A DNA stretch of 64,000 bases from Capsicum annuum (GCF_002878395.1 NW_025825212.1:60410-124409), one strand, 5' to 3'. Shown: positions 1 through 11,810, counted from the stretch's first letter. The notes: generated from the sequence alone by a model not told the origin. Numbers and translations: made by a program.

Positions 1-273
1 CCATTGGTGATGTATTATTATCTTCTTTCTTACTTTCTTCTCCCAACTCTTCTTGTTTATCTTCATATTCATCCTCCTCACTTTTATTTTTCTCATCACC
101 ATCTACAGACCCTTGTCCATCTCCCTCAATGTCATTTTCATAACTTTCCTCAGCTTCATTTTTCCCTGACTGAGATTGCTTGGGAAGATCCTCTGAATCC
201 CTTTATATTGTGGCCTTTTTGTTAGGAGGTCAGAAGTTGATCCACTTTCACTTTCTATTTTTTTGGGAGACAT
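1..273 (-). pseudogene. Kaonashi/DUF1985-type MULE protein, N-terminal fragment (copy 1)
   Basis: The window opens inside this gene. Read on the minus strand from an ATG at 273-271, it aligns with the first 90 or so codons of the better copy starting at 8855: the same MS-x-K-x-IESE start, then a highly acidic Glu/Asp/Ser-rich stretch. A run of five T (216-220) replaces six T in the other copy (8797-8802). This one-base loss shifts the frame after about 20 codons, so the copy is broken. The rest lies outside the window. The acidic N-terminus precedes a DUF1985 domain in this family, whose members ride on Mutator-like elements and often end in a Ulp1-like (C48) peptidase. Family assignment is from memory and from the paralogue; the frameshift is seen directly. 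Confidence 0.6.
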
Positions 274-1075
274 GTTTTACCTATAAATAATAGAAAATTA
301 AAATTACATTATAATTGATGTATGCATAAATTTTATAAAATACATTAGAAACACCACCAATCCTGACACCACCAATAGCCACGAATGTCACCACCAACCA
401 CCACAAACACCACTTGCTCCACCACCACGACTACCAACACCACAAACTCCATCAAACAATACCATGAAAGTCAACAGAATATTGTGAAAAAACTAGGGTT
501 TTCTCGGGTTCTTCCAATTATTTTACCATCAAAAATCAAAATTGTAAACCTATTCTTGAATATTATACAACTAAAAGTCTTCTTTTTCATCATTGACCTA
601 AAGTCCCTAATTTTTAGAGAAAATAACAAGTGTAGAACTCTTCTCAAACTCTGTTACCTATGAAGACAGAGAAAATGACTGATACAAGCAAGATTGAAGT
701 TGAAAATAACACTTATGTGGTCGGAAATGAGAAGAAAATTGATTTGGTGTGAAGGGTTAAGCAATTTATTGAGTTGTTGTTGTTGTCTGTATTTTTTAGA
801 GAGTTAAAAAAGAGAGAACTCATGATTTGCAATGATAAAATATTTTTCTGGCAAATGGAATATTTGTATGGGTTTATTTGTATTTTGGAAAAGAATGACA
901 AATTTTGAGAATGTTAATTTGGTCAGAATTGATCTTAATTATTTTTTAAAATTTAAAAAGATATAAATAATTTTTAACCATTTCATTATGCGATTGCCAA
1001 AAGACTCAACTGAAGTTGCAGTTGACCCTATTAACTTATCCCTAGTCCTAGATTAATCAATTTAGGCATTAGTTG
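1..1075. repeat. Direct duplication of 8581-9660
   Basis: The whole stretch aligns with 8581-9660 in the same orientation: gene N-terminus, a CCACCA-rich leader (about 350-450 versus 8935-9030), an AT-rich upstream part, and one unit of the roughly 170-bp satellite (about 990-1075 versus 9570-9660). The two copies therefore look like two insertions, or a duplication, of the same MULE end. Apart from the gene fragment at 1-273 I see no coding sequence; the open frames at 385-663 and 713-901 are low-complexity or AT-rich and are not supported. Confidence 0.7.
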
Positions 1076-1080
1076 AATAT

Positions 1081-2175
1081 ATGAACCATCATATTAAAAA
1101 TCTGATAGAACAGATTATCCATTTGATGCACCAAAGGAACCATCATATTAAAGATCTAATACAAAAGATAAACCTCCTATTGGATAAAATCCTATCAACT
1201 ATTCCAACAAGATATATCCAAGACTTGATTTTTCCAACTGATCAATCATTTATCTCCATAGACGACCCTTCTGTTGGAAAAAATCCAAATAGTATTGACC
1301 GTTGATAACTGTTATAATAGATCACTCATATGTTGAAAAAGAAGTGTGATCTGTTGCACAGACCATTCATATGACTCAACATATCAGTGATATATTTTGT
1401 ATTGTCATAACAGATTACTCATCCGTTGCTACAATGTAGATAACTATTCAAATAGATCACTCATATGTTGCAATAAATATGTGATTTGTTGCACAGATTG
1501 TTCATCTATCTTGACAGATAAGTGATATATTTTGTATTATTGCAACAAATTACTCAACTATTGCTACAGCATTGATAACTATTCTAATAGATCACTCTTA
1601 TGCTACAACAGATGTGTGATCTGATGCACAGATCATTAATCTGTCTTAATAGATAAGTGATATATTTTATATTATCGCAATACATTACTCAGTCATTGCT
1701 ATAGGTTAGTTAACTATTCTAATATATATATTTCAATAGATGTTGATCTCTTTCACAAACCATTCATATGTCTCAACAGATGAGTGATTTGTTTCGTATT
1801 ATCACAACAGATTACTCAACCGTTATAATAGGTTAGTTAACTATTCCAACAGATCACTCATATGTTGCAATAGATGTGTAATCTATTAAACAGTCCATTC
1901 ATTTGTCTTAACAGATAAGTAATATATTTTGTATTATCACAACAAATAATACATCTATTGCAACAGGTTAGTTAACTGATCCAATAGATCACTCATATAT
2001 TGCAACAGATGTGTGATCTGTTGCATTGATCATTTATTTTTCTAAGTAGATGAGTGATATATTTTGTACTGTTGCAATAGATTACTCATCCATTGCAACA
2101 AGTTAGTTATTTGGTGCAATAGATAACTTACCTCATGCAACAGATGTGTGATTTGTTGCAACTATTATTTTACTG
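1081..2175. repeat. Palindromic 21-mer array with a 135-bp higher-order unit
   Basis: The sequence is built from variants of CATCTGTTGCAACAGATG alternating with short spacers. From 1304 it is organised into larger units. The marker GATAACT/GTTAACT/GTTATTT starts at 1304, 1439, 1574, 1709, 1836, 1971 and 2105, giving spacings of 135, 135, 135, 127, 135 and 134 bp. The open frame at 1081-1305 is repeat-encoded and not a gene. The array lies immediately upstream of the plus-strand DUF1985 pseudogene and may be part of the MULE terminal or subterminal region (inference). Confidence 0.8.
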
Positions 2176-2242
2176 GTTTGCATGTTTGATTTACTGTTAT
2201 CCTTTTCTAATGATTCATTAATCAACTATAATATATTCTTTT

Positions 2243-3170
2243 GTGTTCCTGCTGATTTTAGTTAATATAGCTCCCAAAAGAACAGAAACCAAATCATGTC
2301 CAAGTAAAGGAACAAGTGAAGCAGCTAGGCTACATCCACCACTCTATGAGCTTTCTTTAAAAACATTATCACAATCAGGAGCTGAATATGATGAACACGG
2401 GGAGGAGAAATATTTCAAAAGTGATGATCCAAATACTAATAGCCCTTCCACCGAAGAGTTAGTCAAAACCTCTAGCATTGATTGTTAACTTATAAGAATG
2501 CAATGCGATGGTACGATAGATTTAATGGGTGATTTTGTGGTTAAGTCAGCCATGGAAAAATCTTTTGATGCCTTCACAAAAATACTTCGACAACAAAAAT
2601 TGGATGCTTATTTCAGGAAAAGCTGCTTTGAAAAATATCTTGATTTGTAGAAGGATAACAATGCACGTTACCAAATGAAAATGGTATATGAACTTCTCAA
2701 GCATAGGTTTATGTATGAAAACAAAGATAAGATGGATGAGGTGTAGATAAATTATTGTGGCATGCCTTTTTATTTTGGTTGGAAGGAGTTTGCCATAATT
2801 ACTTGATTCTCCTATAACAGTATTTAAAACAAATAATTCGGAGTATGATTTTACTAGTCATACAAATTTTGCCTTTCCCAGCGAATGTTCTGCATGCAAA
2901 TGTCAAGATTGCAAGGCGAAACATGATGTAGTGATTAATACTATTAATGCATTAACTGCCTTTGTAAAGGAATTAACATCTAAGAGGGGTGTCATTCCAT
3001 CAAAGAGGATTTTATATCCATCCGCTTTATTAGAGATTAAGTCTAAGAGAAGAAGGAAGGTAATTTACAAGGCATTATCAAGCATCTAAAAAAGCAAAAT
3101 TGCAACTCCTCTATCCGTGTGTTGCACTGAGAAATGTACAATAGCCAAAGGAGAGTAGTACGAACTAAAT
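2243..3170 (+). pseudogene. Kaonashi/DUF1985-type MULE protein (copy 2), internally deleted
   Basis: One frame reads from the presumed ancestral start at 2267 (now ATA, followed by Ala-Pro-Lys-Arg) to about 2805. It is interrupted by stops near 2486, 2648 and 2744 and ends at a TGA near 2803. It includes GDFVVKSAMEKSFDAF, then MKMVYELLKHRFMYENKDKM, then INYCGMPFYFGWKEFA, the entry to the DUF1985 domain. At about 2806 the frame shifts and the sequence jumps to the C-terminal part of the protein: a Cys cluster CSACKCQDCKAKHD, then VKELTSKRGVIPSKR and a basic tail. The middle of DUF1985 is missing, so an internal deletion is likely. One stop (DEV-stop-INY) is where Trp is expected. The Ulp1 peptidase part is absent. 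Function in the family is unclear; the full-length form is a MULE passenger protein. Confidence 0.7.
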
Positions 3171-3179
3171 ATGGTGAAT

Positions 3180-3595
3180 ATATATTTTTGTTCCAACTAA
3201 CAAACAGACACATATATGTTTCAACAGATGACAAATCTGCTGAAAATTATCAAACAGATATATACATGTTTTGTAATAGTTGATTAACTTGTTACATCGG
3301 ATAAAGTATTTGTTGCAATATATGTCTCATCTATTTTACAAAATCAAATATCTCTTCGTACCGCTTTGATTTGTACCAATAGATAACCTAGCTGCTGCAA
3401 CGAATAGGTCATCTATTAGGGTAAATTAAATCAAGACTTCCTATTATTTAAGTGTTTCCAAACAGATAAGTCATATGTTGCAATAGATGGTTCATCCGTT
3501 GAAAATTATCATACAGGTCTTCCTCATGTAGAAATTTATCCCAATAGTTGATTCATCCGTTGCAACAAAAATATAATCTGTTTGGGACAATTTAA
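3180..3595. repeat. Palindromic CAACAGATG/CATCTGTTG array
   Basis: Degenerate units of the same palindrome (for example around 3220, 3295, 3400 and 3480-3560) directly follow the copy-2 pseudogene, so copy 2 is flanked by such arrays on both sides. Confidence 0.65.
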
Positions 3596-4129
3596 AATAA
3601 GAGGAAGACCTGTTTAATTTGCTAGAACAAATGAGTTATCCTTTTCCATTTTGTTGTATCTCCGTGATTAGCATTGACCAATTTTGGCTTTTCAAGTGGA
3701 TGTAGAAGATACTGCTGAACAGCATTGAAAATATGCAACTCTTTTTATGAAAATACGGAGAACAGAAAGCACAAAAATCATACGTAAGCGGCAATAAAGA
3801 TCCACGATGACCAAATTTGAATTCCATAGCATCAAATGAAGAACAACTTGTCCATATTGAGTAGATCTTTATAGTTTGAGTCTGTCAAAGTAATAACCTC
3901 ACCCCTCCTTAGGAATTCTTGGCATCAATACTTAAATTGTTGATGTATTTGTTAAGATCTGTAACCATAACATTTTTTTTATATTTCATTTATTTGTTAA
4001 TTTATTTTATGTAATTTCAGAAGGCTTTATTTTATTTTATTTTGTCTATGAATTTTATTTTTTCCTAAGATTTGAACTTATTAATTTAAATGGAATACTA
4101 GATTAAAATATCACAAAAAATAATGTAAC
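3596..4129. other. AT-rich spacer without recognisable gene
   Basis: This holds poly-T and TTTTATTTTA-rich stretches (about 3965-4090). The minus-strand open frame 3636-3827 has no recognisable motif and no support. I see no structural RNA or transposon end. Confidence 0.4.
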
Positions 4130-5592
4130 TGTTGCTGAAGATGAAATATCTGTTGGAAAATATCAAACAAATTTAGACATATATTGCAAAAGGTAGGCAA
4201 TTTGTTGGAAATTATCAAACAAGTCTTTCCACTATTGCAATAGGTAGACTTAGATAGAAACATCGACATAATTCAACAGATGACCAACCTATTGCAACAG
4301 ATAAACTATATGTCAGAAGAGGTAGAATATTTGTCACAATAGATGGACAATCCGTTGCATCATAAAAATTCAACTTTCATTAGACATAAAAAATTGCCAC
4401 TACATGTAAAGTGAAGTGACTTGAAATAAAAAAGGTGGAACCCATCGACGACGTTCATTTTAAACACCTAAAATAAAATAGGCATCAAGTAGACAGTGTT
4501 CACTTTAAAAATGTAAAATAAAATAGGCATCAAATGTGTCAGTTTGGCACTTTTATTCTTGTAGGTTGCTCTAGTGTAATTCACGTAACCAAGGCTCGTT
4601 GAACCCCCATTTTTCCTGACTTGGTGTCTGATTTGGCCCCCAATGGTTATTTTTCTCCCATAGTCTTATATATTCAACTTCTTCCTAAAATTTAACCCTA
4701 AATTCCCAAATCTTCTTTTTCTTCTTCATCTTTTTTTCTCTATCCAAAATCTTTAAATTATTTGTATTTGATTTTTCAGCATATTTTTTCTTTTTTTTTT
4801 CAATTGAGTTTGACCGAGCTCATCTTCCACTATTTTTTGTGATAAAATTTTTTGATATTATAAGTGTGGTCATGAAGCTCTATTGAAGACTTCTTAAACT
4901 CAACAAAATCCAGGTCATAGGTTTTTAACTTGTAAGGTTTTAAAGGTAATATTTTTTTATTTAATTAGTTGATTAATTATTGATTTGTAATTATTTTGTA
5001 GTTTTGGTCTTATTTTTGTAAAAGTTGGGTAGATGTGATTACTTTGATTGGTATGAAGAACGACACCCTTAACAAGCAAATCGTGTAATCTGAGGTTCGT
5101 TGAAGAAAGTCAAGGCTTTTGAAGAGAAACAAAATTGAGCAACAAGATACTACATTATTGGTGTTATTTCTACTAGTTTGGTGTTGTTGGGCACATAGAT
5201 ATTCAAGCCTAATTGCTAAAAATTTTATGACGATATATTTGTATTTGCTACTGGTTTGGTGTTGTTGAGCACATGGATATTCAAGAGTAATTGTTGAAAA
5301 ATATCAAATAAATTTAGACATATGCTGCAACAAGTAGGTCATCTATTTGAAATTATCAAAAAGGACTTCTTACTGTTGCAACAGATAAGACTCTATCAGC
5401 ATAATGCAACAGATGACCAACCTATTGTAATAGATAAACTATCTATCCGAACAAAGAGAATATATTTTACAAAAAATAGACAATCTATTGTATTCTAAAA
5501 AAGACAACTTTCATCAGACAAAAAAAAATTGCCCCTACATGTATGTAAGGTAAAGTATGTAAAGTGAAGTGACTTGAAATAAAAAAAAAATT
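4130..5592. repeat. Duplicated palindromic array plus tail, with AT-rich spacer
   Basis: Two blocks, 4130-4440 and 5290-5590, share the same order: palindromic CAACAGATG-type units, then a TCAGACA/TAGACA-AAAAATTGCC segment, then GTGAAGTGACTTGAAATAAA. Inside the spacer, TAAAATAAAATAGGCATCAA occurs at about 4468 and 4511, and a TTTGGTGTTGTTG segment followed by ATATTCAAG is repeated at about 5178 and 5256. I see no coding sequence between them. Confidence 0.6.
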
Positions 5593-6384
5593 GTTATTTC
5601 ATAGGATCTTCTTTATACACAGGCTCCAAGTATCTAGTTAGTATCCCATAAGCCCATAACTCTTGCATGTTTCCCACAACGTTGTCGCACAGAAAGGTCG
5701 TTGGCTTTGCCTTTTTGTTTCGGTCAGCAAATATTCGATGTGTGCAAGAGCGTACGACCCGCACGCTACCTCGGTCCAACTTTTTTCCTGCGGATTTGAT
5801 CTCTCCTATCTAACATATTTTATCATTTATTCATCCAATTAGAACCCAAAAAGTAATGAATGAAATCCCTCACCACTAGGAGTTGACGCTAGATTACTGA
5901 GATAATCGTACCTATCCTTGAGATTTCTGTGTAAGCCAAGGTCCATTATCCTATCGCCAGCATCATAAGTTTTTGGGTAGACTAATTGAATTCCCCTCAT
6001 GAGTAGAGAATTTCTTCAACATAGTGTGATATAAGAAGTCAATTTTTAAATAGGTTAGTAAGTATAAAGAAGGAAAACCCAGTGAAAGATACAATGGGTG
6101 GTCCATCAATTGTAGAGGGTTCTTTTAATCTGTTCATAGATTACCTATCTAATGCAACTTATGCAAAATATGGGTAATATATTGATACAAAACGACCACA
6201 AGTTGCACCATAATACACATATGTTGCAATAGATGACAAGTAGATTACTGTGAAAGGTGTGTTTTCAAACATATTTTACTCTAGGTCTTGTTTCACTAGA
6301 ATACACATATGTTACTCTAGATTACTGTGAATGGTGTATTTTCAAACATATTCGATGTGTGCAAGAGCATACAAGTTGCACCAG

Positions 6385-7068
6385 AATACACATATGTTAC
6401 TCTAGGTCTTGTTGATAGAATAGCAGACCCAGCAGTGGAGTTAATAAAGAAGGAATTACCTGGATTAATATCCATAAGAAGATCAATTAGGAAAGGTCAT
6501 CCTAGTGTTGAGGATCTTCATGACCAAACTACTATAACAAATTCGGGTGCTTCTTCCTAGGGTGTTACTAGTGGAGTTAATATTGGTGGCAAGCATGCTA
6601 ATGCCATTGCCAGTCGTGATGTTGAGCATGTTGATGCTTAAGAAAAAATAAAATTGTTTGAAAATAGACCTTTCATAGGTACCTCCCTCATTACATGGGT
6701 CTCTCTCACAGGGCATTGTCGCATAGAAACTTACCCCATCCACGCAGCACATAGGCATATCTGTCATACCTGTAAAAGGTCGATTTTCAAACAATTTTAT
6801 TTTTTTATTGAGCATCAACATGCTCAACATCACGACTGGTAGTAGCATTAGCATGCCTACCGCTAATATCAACTCCACCAGGAACACCCCTGGAAGAAGC
6901 ACCCAGATTTGTTATAGTAGTTTGGTCATGAAAAGCCTCAATACTAGGATGACCTTGCCTAATTGATCTTCTTATGGATATTTCTTCAACCAATTCCTTC
7001 TTTATTAACTCCACTACTGGGTCTGCTATTCTATAAACAAGACCTAGAGTAAGAAAAGAAGTCATTCC
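6385..7068. repeat. Large inverted repeat inside the DUF1985/Ulp1 pseudogene
   Basis: The left arm (about 6385-6688, plus) and right arm (about 7068-6772, minus) encode the same protein piece, IADPxVELIKKEL followed by SIRRSIR and RDVEHVDA. They are separated by about 85 bp, giving a centre near 6728. The right arm is in register with the minus-strand gene; the left arm is its inverted copy. Transcription in either direction would give a hairpin with roughly 300-bp stems. Confidence 0.85.
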
Positions 7069-7189
7069 CAACTCCTGCTTAATAGGCAGGATCCACAGAT
7101 GTACAACCTATAAAAAAATAGATACATTTAAATCATATAATAATTTGCAGTCGAGTTATATGTTAACGTAGAAAATTTATGCAACATAT

Positions 7190-7445
7190 GATCTATATGT
7201 CACAACAACTAATTTGTATGTTGCAATAAATTAATAATATGTTCCATCAGATTACCCATCTGTTGCATAATTTATAGTAGATGGGTAATCTGTTGAGTCG
7301 GGTTCAAAAATAGAGGAATAAATGGTTAATTTGTTGTAAAATATAGATCGTCTGTCATAACAAATTACCCATCTGTTGCACCAGTTGCAGTAGATGGTTA
7401 ATCTATTTTAATAGATGACACATCTATTTTAATATCTTTATTTGA
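7190..7445. repeat. Palindromic CAACAGATG/CATCTGTTG array
   Basis: Units such as AGATTACCCATCTGTTGCA recur at about 7250, 7280 and 7365, interrupting the minus-strand DUF1985/Ulp1 pseudogene. Confidence 0.65.
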
Positions 7446-8855
7446 GTTAAATTATTTTACTTGCAAGAAGACGTACTACATCATCCGGAGGGTTAAAAAG
7501 ATCAACCTCCTTAATTTTTGGGTTAATCATTGTAACAACCACCTAAGGATCCTTGGATGAGAAACCTCATTCGGGTAATCTTTGAACTGCTTTCGGAGGT
7601 GAGGAATGGCTTCCAATGGCCAAACCTTAAAAATTATAAATCGGAGGAAAGCAAAAAACAAGTCATAGTAATTATTCAATATAAATTAATGTATGAGTAA
7701 ACAAATAGTGATTGAATTTGCCATGAAACCCCAAGGAAAGCTGTATAATATGATCGTCTTTGGGGATAGCTTTTTCAGTAATATTTGACAGCTAATTAGT
7801 AGTTGTCCTATCCCCAGGGATAATTGTTGAATTTCTCAAATTCATCAGCAAGCTTCAATAAATCATTTTCTATGACTTTGTTGACGTCTCTTACCGATAT
7901 AACGACGTAGGAAAACCAAATAGAGCACAACTGCTCCCTGTAATGCTTTTGTATGGTTTTATCCTTGAGATGTTCTATCAAATCATTGGCTCTGCACCTA
8001 TGCCCAAAAATGTCCAACAATCCATTTAGTTTTTCCTTGCGTTTGTCAGTTATGGTGGGTGGTCTCTTGGATAATGACTTACCACTATTTGATGGTGGTG
8101 GTTTGGCTTTCCGACTTACCTTGGACCTTTTGCGTGGTGTTTTATTGGTGGGAGGTTTTTCTGGATGATTACATCTTAAGCCCATCACTATGTCAAACTC
8201 TTTCGAGATAAAACAATCTGGCATGTCATATTAGTTGATCCAGATTTCATCCATCTTTTTTCTCCGTCATCCAAATCTTTATCACCCCCACATACTTGAT
8301 CCTATGCTTGAGAAGGCCATATACCATGCTCATTTTGAAATGAACATATCATCCTCAAGCAGCTCAAGAAAGTATCCAAAGTTGTTTTTTTTAAAAAAGT
8401 GCGTCTATGTTTTCATTTTTCATAATATTCCTAAACTCGTCAAAAGGTTTCCCCAACTGACATTTAAGAATAAAATCACCATCTAGTTTTGCAGGGTGAT
8501 CTATCGGAACCGCATCTTGAAACTTATCAATACTAATAGTTTTAAAAGCCTTATACTGGGATTTCGATATTAACTCATGCCCCATTAGTGATGTATTATC
8601 ATCCTCTTTCTCACTTTCTTCTTCCTGCTCTTCTTGTTTATCTTCATATTCCTCCTCCTCACTTTCAATTTTCTCATCACCATATACAGACCCTTGTCCA
8701 CCTCCCTCAACATCATTTTCATAACTTTCCTCAGCTTCAGTTTTCCCTGACCGAGATTGCTCGGGAAGAGCCTCTAAATCCCTCTGTACTGTGGCCTTTT
8801 TTGTTAGGTGTTCAGAAGTTGATCCACATTCACTTTCTATTCCTTTGGAAGACAT

Positions 8856-9660
8856 GTTTTACCAACAAACAATAGAAAAATAAAACTTACATTATAGTTG
8901 ATGTATGCATAAATTTTAAAAAATACATTACAAACACCACCAATACCGACACCTCCAACAGCCAAGAATACCACCACCAACCACCACAAACACCACCTGC
9001 TCTATCACCATGACCACCAACACCATAAACACCACCAAACAATACCACAAAAGTTAATCAAACATTACAACAAAACTAGGATTTTCTAGGGTTCTACTTA
9101 CTATTTTACTATCAAAACTCAAAATTGTAAACCCATTCTCGAAGATAATACAACTAAAAGTCTTCTTTTTCATAATTAACTTAAAATCCCTAATTTTTAG
9201 AAAAAATAACAAATGTAGAACTCTTCTCAAACTCTGTTACCTATGAAGACAGAGAAAATGACTGATACAAGCAAGAATAAAGTTGAAAATAACCTATGTG
9301 GTCGGAAATGAGAAGAAAATAAATTTGTTGTGTAGGGTTGAGTAATTTATTGAGTTGTTCTTGTCTATGTTTTTTAGAGAGAGAAAAGAGAGAGAACTCA
9401 AGATTTGAAATGATGAAACATTTTTTGGCAAATGGTACATTTGTATGGGTTTATTTGTATTTTCGAAAAGAATGACAAATTTTTAAAATGTTAATTTGGT
9501 CCGAATTAATCTTAATTATTTTTTAAAATTTAAAAAGATATGCATAAATTTTGACTATCTCATTATACGATTGCCAAAAGACTCAATTGAAGTTGCAGTT
9601 AACCCTATTAACTCAGCCCTAGTACTAGATTAATCAATTTAAATATTAGTTGAACATATG
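8856..9660. repeat. Upstream region of copy 3, duplicate of 274-1075
   Basis: Aligned with the left end of the window. It contains a CCACCA/CACCAC-rich leader and AT-rich sequence; the first satellite unit starts at about 9570. I see no gene. If a promoter for the minus-strand DUF1985 gene exists it should lie here, but I cannot identify core elements with confidence. Confidence 0.6.
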
Positions 9661-9900
9661 AACTCAATTGAAATTGTATAAAAATAAATGTTCAACCGGT
9701 TGCAACAGATGACTTATCTGTTGGAATTTGTCTAACAGATTAAATCATCTGTTTCTATATATTACCCATCTATTGTAAATTATCAAATAGGCGTTGCCAT
9801 CTATTGCGACAAATGATTGAGCCATTGAAAATTTTCTAACAAAAAATGTCATCTATTACAAAGTACGATTTATGTGTTTTAAGATTTTTTATTTATTTAT
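9661..9900. repeat. Palindromic block 1 of 3 within the satellite
   Basis: An approximately 240-bp block starts with AACTCAATTGAAATTGTA, then has CAACAGATGACTTATCTGTTG and related palindromes, and ends in a T-rich segment. Near-identical blocks recur at about 10280-10500 and 11575-11810, so block and satellite unit form a compound repeat. Confidence 0.75.
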
Positions 9901-10279
9901 TTATTTTAAAGCAATTTAGGTATTAGTTGAACATATAAGGTAGTAAGAATCGCTTCAACTCAGAGTGATCAATCGACAAATCTGGTAGGAAGGAACAAAA
10001 TTCCGTCTCATCATGCAATTGCCAAAAAACTCAACTGAAGTTTTAGTTGACCTTACGAACCCACCCCTAGTCCTAGATTAATCAATTTAGGTATTAGTTG
10101 AACATATTAAGTAATAAGAATCACTTCAACTTAGAGTGATCGATCGATGAATCTGGTCAGGAGAAATGTAATATCGTATCATCATGCAATTGCCAAAAGA
10201 CTCAATTAAAGTTGTAGTTGACCCTATGAACTCACCCCTAGTCCTAGATTATTAAATTTAGGTATTAGTTGAACATATG

Positions 10280-10540
10280 AACTCAATTGAAATTGTACAA
10301 AAACAAATGATCAACCTGTTGCAACAGATGACTTATCTATTGGAATTTATCAAACAGATTAAGTCATATGTTTCAATAGATTAGCTATCTATTGTAAATT
10401 ATCAAATAGGCACTGCCATCTATTGCGATAGGTGACCGAGCCGTTGTAAATATTCAAATAAAAATTATCATATGTTGTAAAGTATGACTTTATATTTTTT
10501 AAGATCCTTTTATTATTATTATTATTATTATTATTTTAAA
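10280..10540. repeat. Palindromic block 2 of 3, ending in an ATT microsatellite
   Basis: Same block as at 9661-9900, followed by a pure TTA/ATT run at about 10510-10536. Confidence 0.75.
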
Positions 10541-11574
10541 TAAATTTAGGTATTAGCTTGACAATGAGGTAATATTAATCGCTTCAACTCAGAGTGATTG
10601 ATCGATGACTTTGGTCGGGAGAAACACAATACCAACATCATGTAATTTCTAAAAGACTCAATTGAAATTATAGTTAGCCATATGAGAACTGACCCCTAGT
10701 CATACATTAATCATTTTAGGCATTAGCTTGACAATGAGGTAATAAGAATCATTTCAAATCGGAGTGATTGATCGATGACTCTGGTCGGTAGGAGCACAAT
10801 ACCAACATTATACAATTGCCAAAAGACTCAATTAAAATTGTAGTTGACCCTATGAACTCACCCTTGTCCTAGATTAATTAATTTTGGTATTAGCTTAACA
10901 ATGAGGTAATAAGAATCGCTTCAACTCAGAGTGATCAATCGATGACTCTAGTCGGGAGAAACGCAATACCGTCTCATCATGAAAGTGCGAAAAGACTCAA
11001 TTGAAGTTGTAGTTGACCCTATGAACTCATCCCTAGTTCTACATTAATCAATTTAGGTATTAGCTTAACAATGAGGTAATAAGAATTACTTTAACTCAGA
11101 GTGATCGATCGACGACTCTGGTTAGGAGGAGCATAATACCAGCATCACATAATTGCTAAAAGACACAACTGAAGTTGTAGTTGACCCTATGAAATCACCC
11201 ATGGTCCTAGATTAATCTATTTAGGTATTATCTTTACAAAGAGGTAATAAGAATTTCTTCAATTCAAAGTGATCGATCGATGACTTTGGTCGGGAGAAAC
11301 ACAATTCTAACTTACTATGCAATTGCCAAAAGACTTAATTGAAGTTGTAGTTGACCCTATGAACTCACCCCTAGTCCTAGATTAATCAATTTATGTATTA
11401 GCTTGATAATGAGGTAATAAGAATCGCTTCAACTCAGAGTGATCGATCGATGACTCTGGTTAGGAGGAGTGTAATACCAATATCATATAATTGCCAAAAG
11501 ACATAATTTAAGTTATAGGTAACTCTATGTACTCACCCCTAGTCCTAGATTAATCAATTGAAGTTGTAATTGAA

Positions 11575-11810
11575 TAAATAAACTCAATTGAAATTGTATA
11601 AAAATAAATGTTCAACCTGTTGTAACAGATGACCTATATATTGGAATTTATCAATTAGATTAAGTCATCTATTTCAACAAATTACCCATCTGTTGTAAAT
11701 TATCAAATAAGTGTTGTCATCTGTTGCAACAGATAACCAAGCTTTGGAAATTTTCAAACAGAAATTGTCATCTATTGGAAAGTAGACTTATATATTTTAA
11801 GTTCTTTTTT
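11575..11810. repeat. Palindromic block 3 of 3
   Basis: Same block as at 9661-9900; it closes the satellite array on its right. Confidence 0.75.

Larger units (their letters stand above)
5594..8855 (-). pseudogene. Kaonashi-type DUF1985 - Ulp1-like (C48) protein (copy 3), broken
   Basis: Best copy of the family. Minus-strand order: an ATG at 8855 opens 154 codons with an acidic segment followed by ISIDKFQDAVPIDHPAKLDG; the DUF1985 part follows with frameshifts near 8390 and 8225 (LELLEDDMF, then FDIVMGLRCNHPEKPP, then EFEKFNNYPWG at about 7808); then EAIPHLRKQFKDYP at about 7600-7560; then at 7060-6800 the TLGLVYRIADPVVELIKKEL segment. At about 6000-5880 GIQLVYPKTYDAGDRIMDL is readable, then EVACGSYALAHIEYLLTET at about 5770-5715, with the Cys-Gly typical of the C48 nucleophile (TGC at 5763-5761). 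The end NVVGNMQELWAYGILTRYLEPVYKEDP follows a frame change. The gene is split by the large palindrome at 6385-7068 and a repeat array at 7190-7440. In cells, C48 enzymes cleave SUMO; this copy cannot encode an intact one. Family identity is from memory. Confidence 0.65.
9560..11580. repeat. Satellite array, period 168-171 bp, alternating with palindromic blocks
   Basis: The marker ATTGCCAAAAGACTCAA or a close variant starts at 10018, 10189, 10645, 10815, 10984, 11152, 11322 and 11490, giving spacings of 171, (456), 170, 169, 168, 170 and 168 bp. Each unit also contains ACCCCTAGTCCTAGATTAAT and a GATCGATCGATGACTCTGG-type segment. The two wider gaps (from about 9570 to 10018, and 10189 to 10645) hold inserted palindromic blocks. 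About nine units are visible. Confidence 0.9.

Noticed and set aside
4..225. Plus-strand open frame at the left edge
   Set aside because: Shadow of the acidic N-terminus of the minus-strand DUF1985 copy; its counterpart at 8588-8875 is likewise a shadow.
5594..5779. 61-codon minus-strand open frame as a gene
   Set aside because: Its first third is out of frame with the Ulp1-like segment; only the last third is in the family frame.
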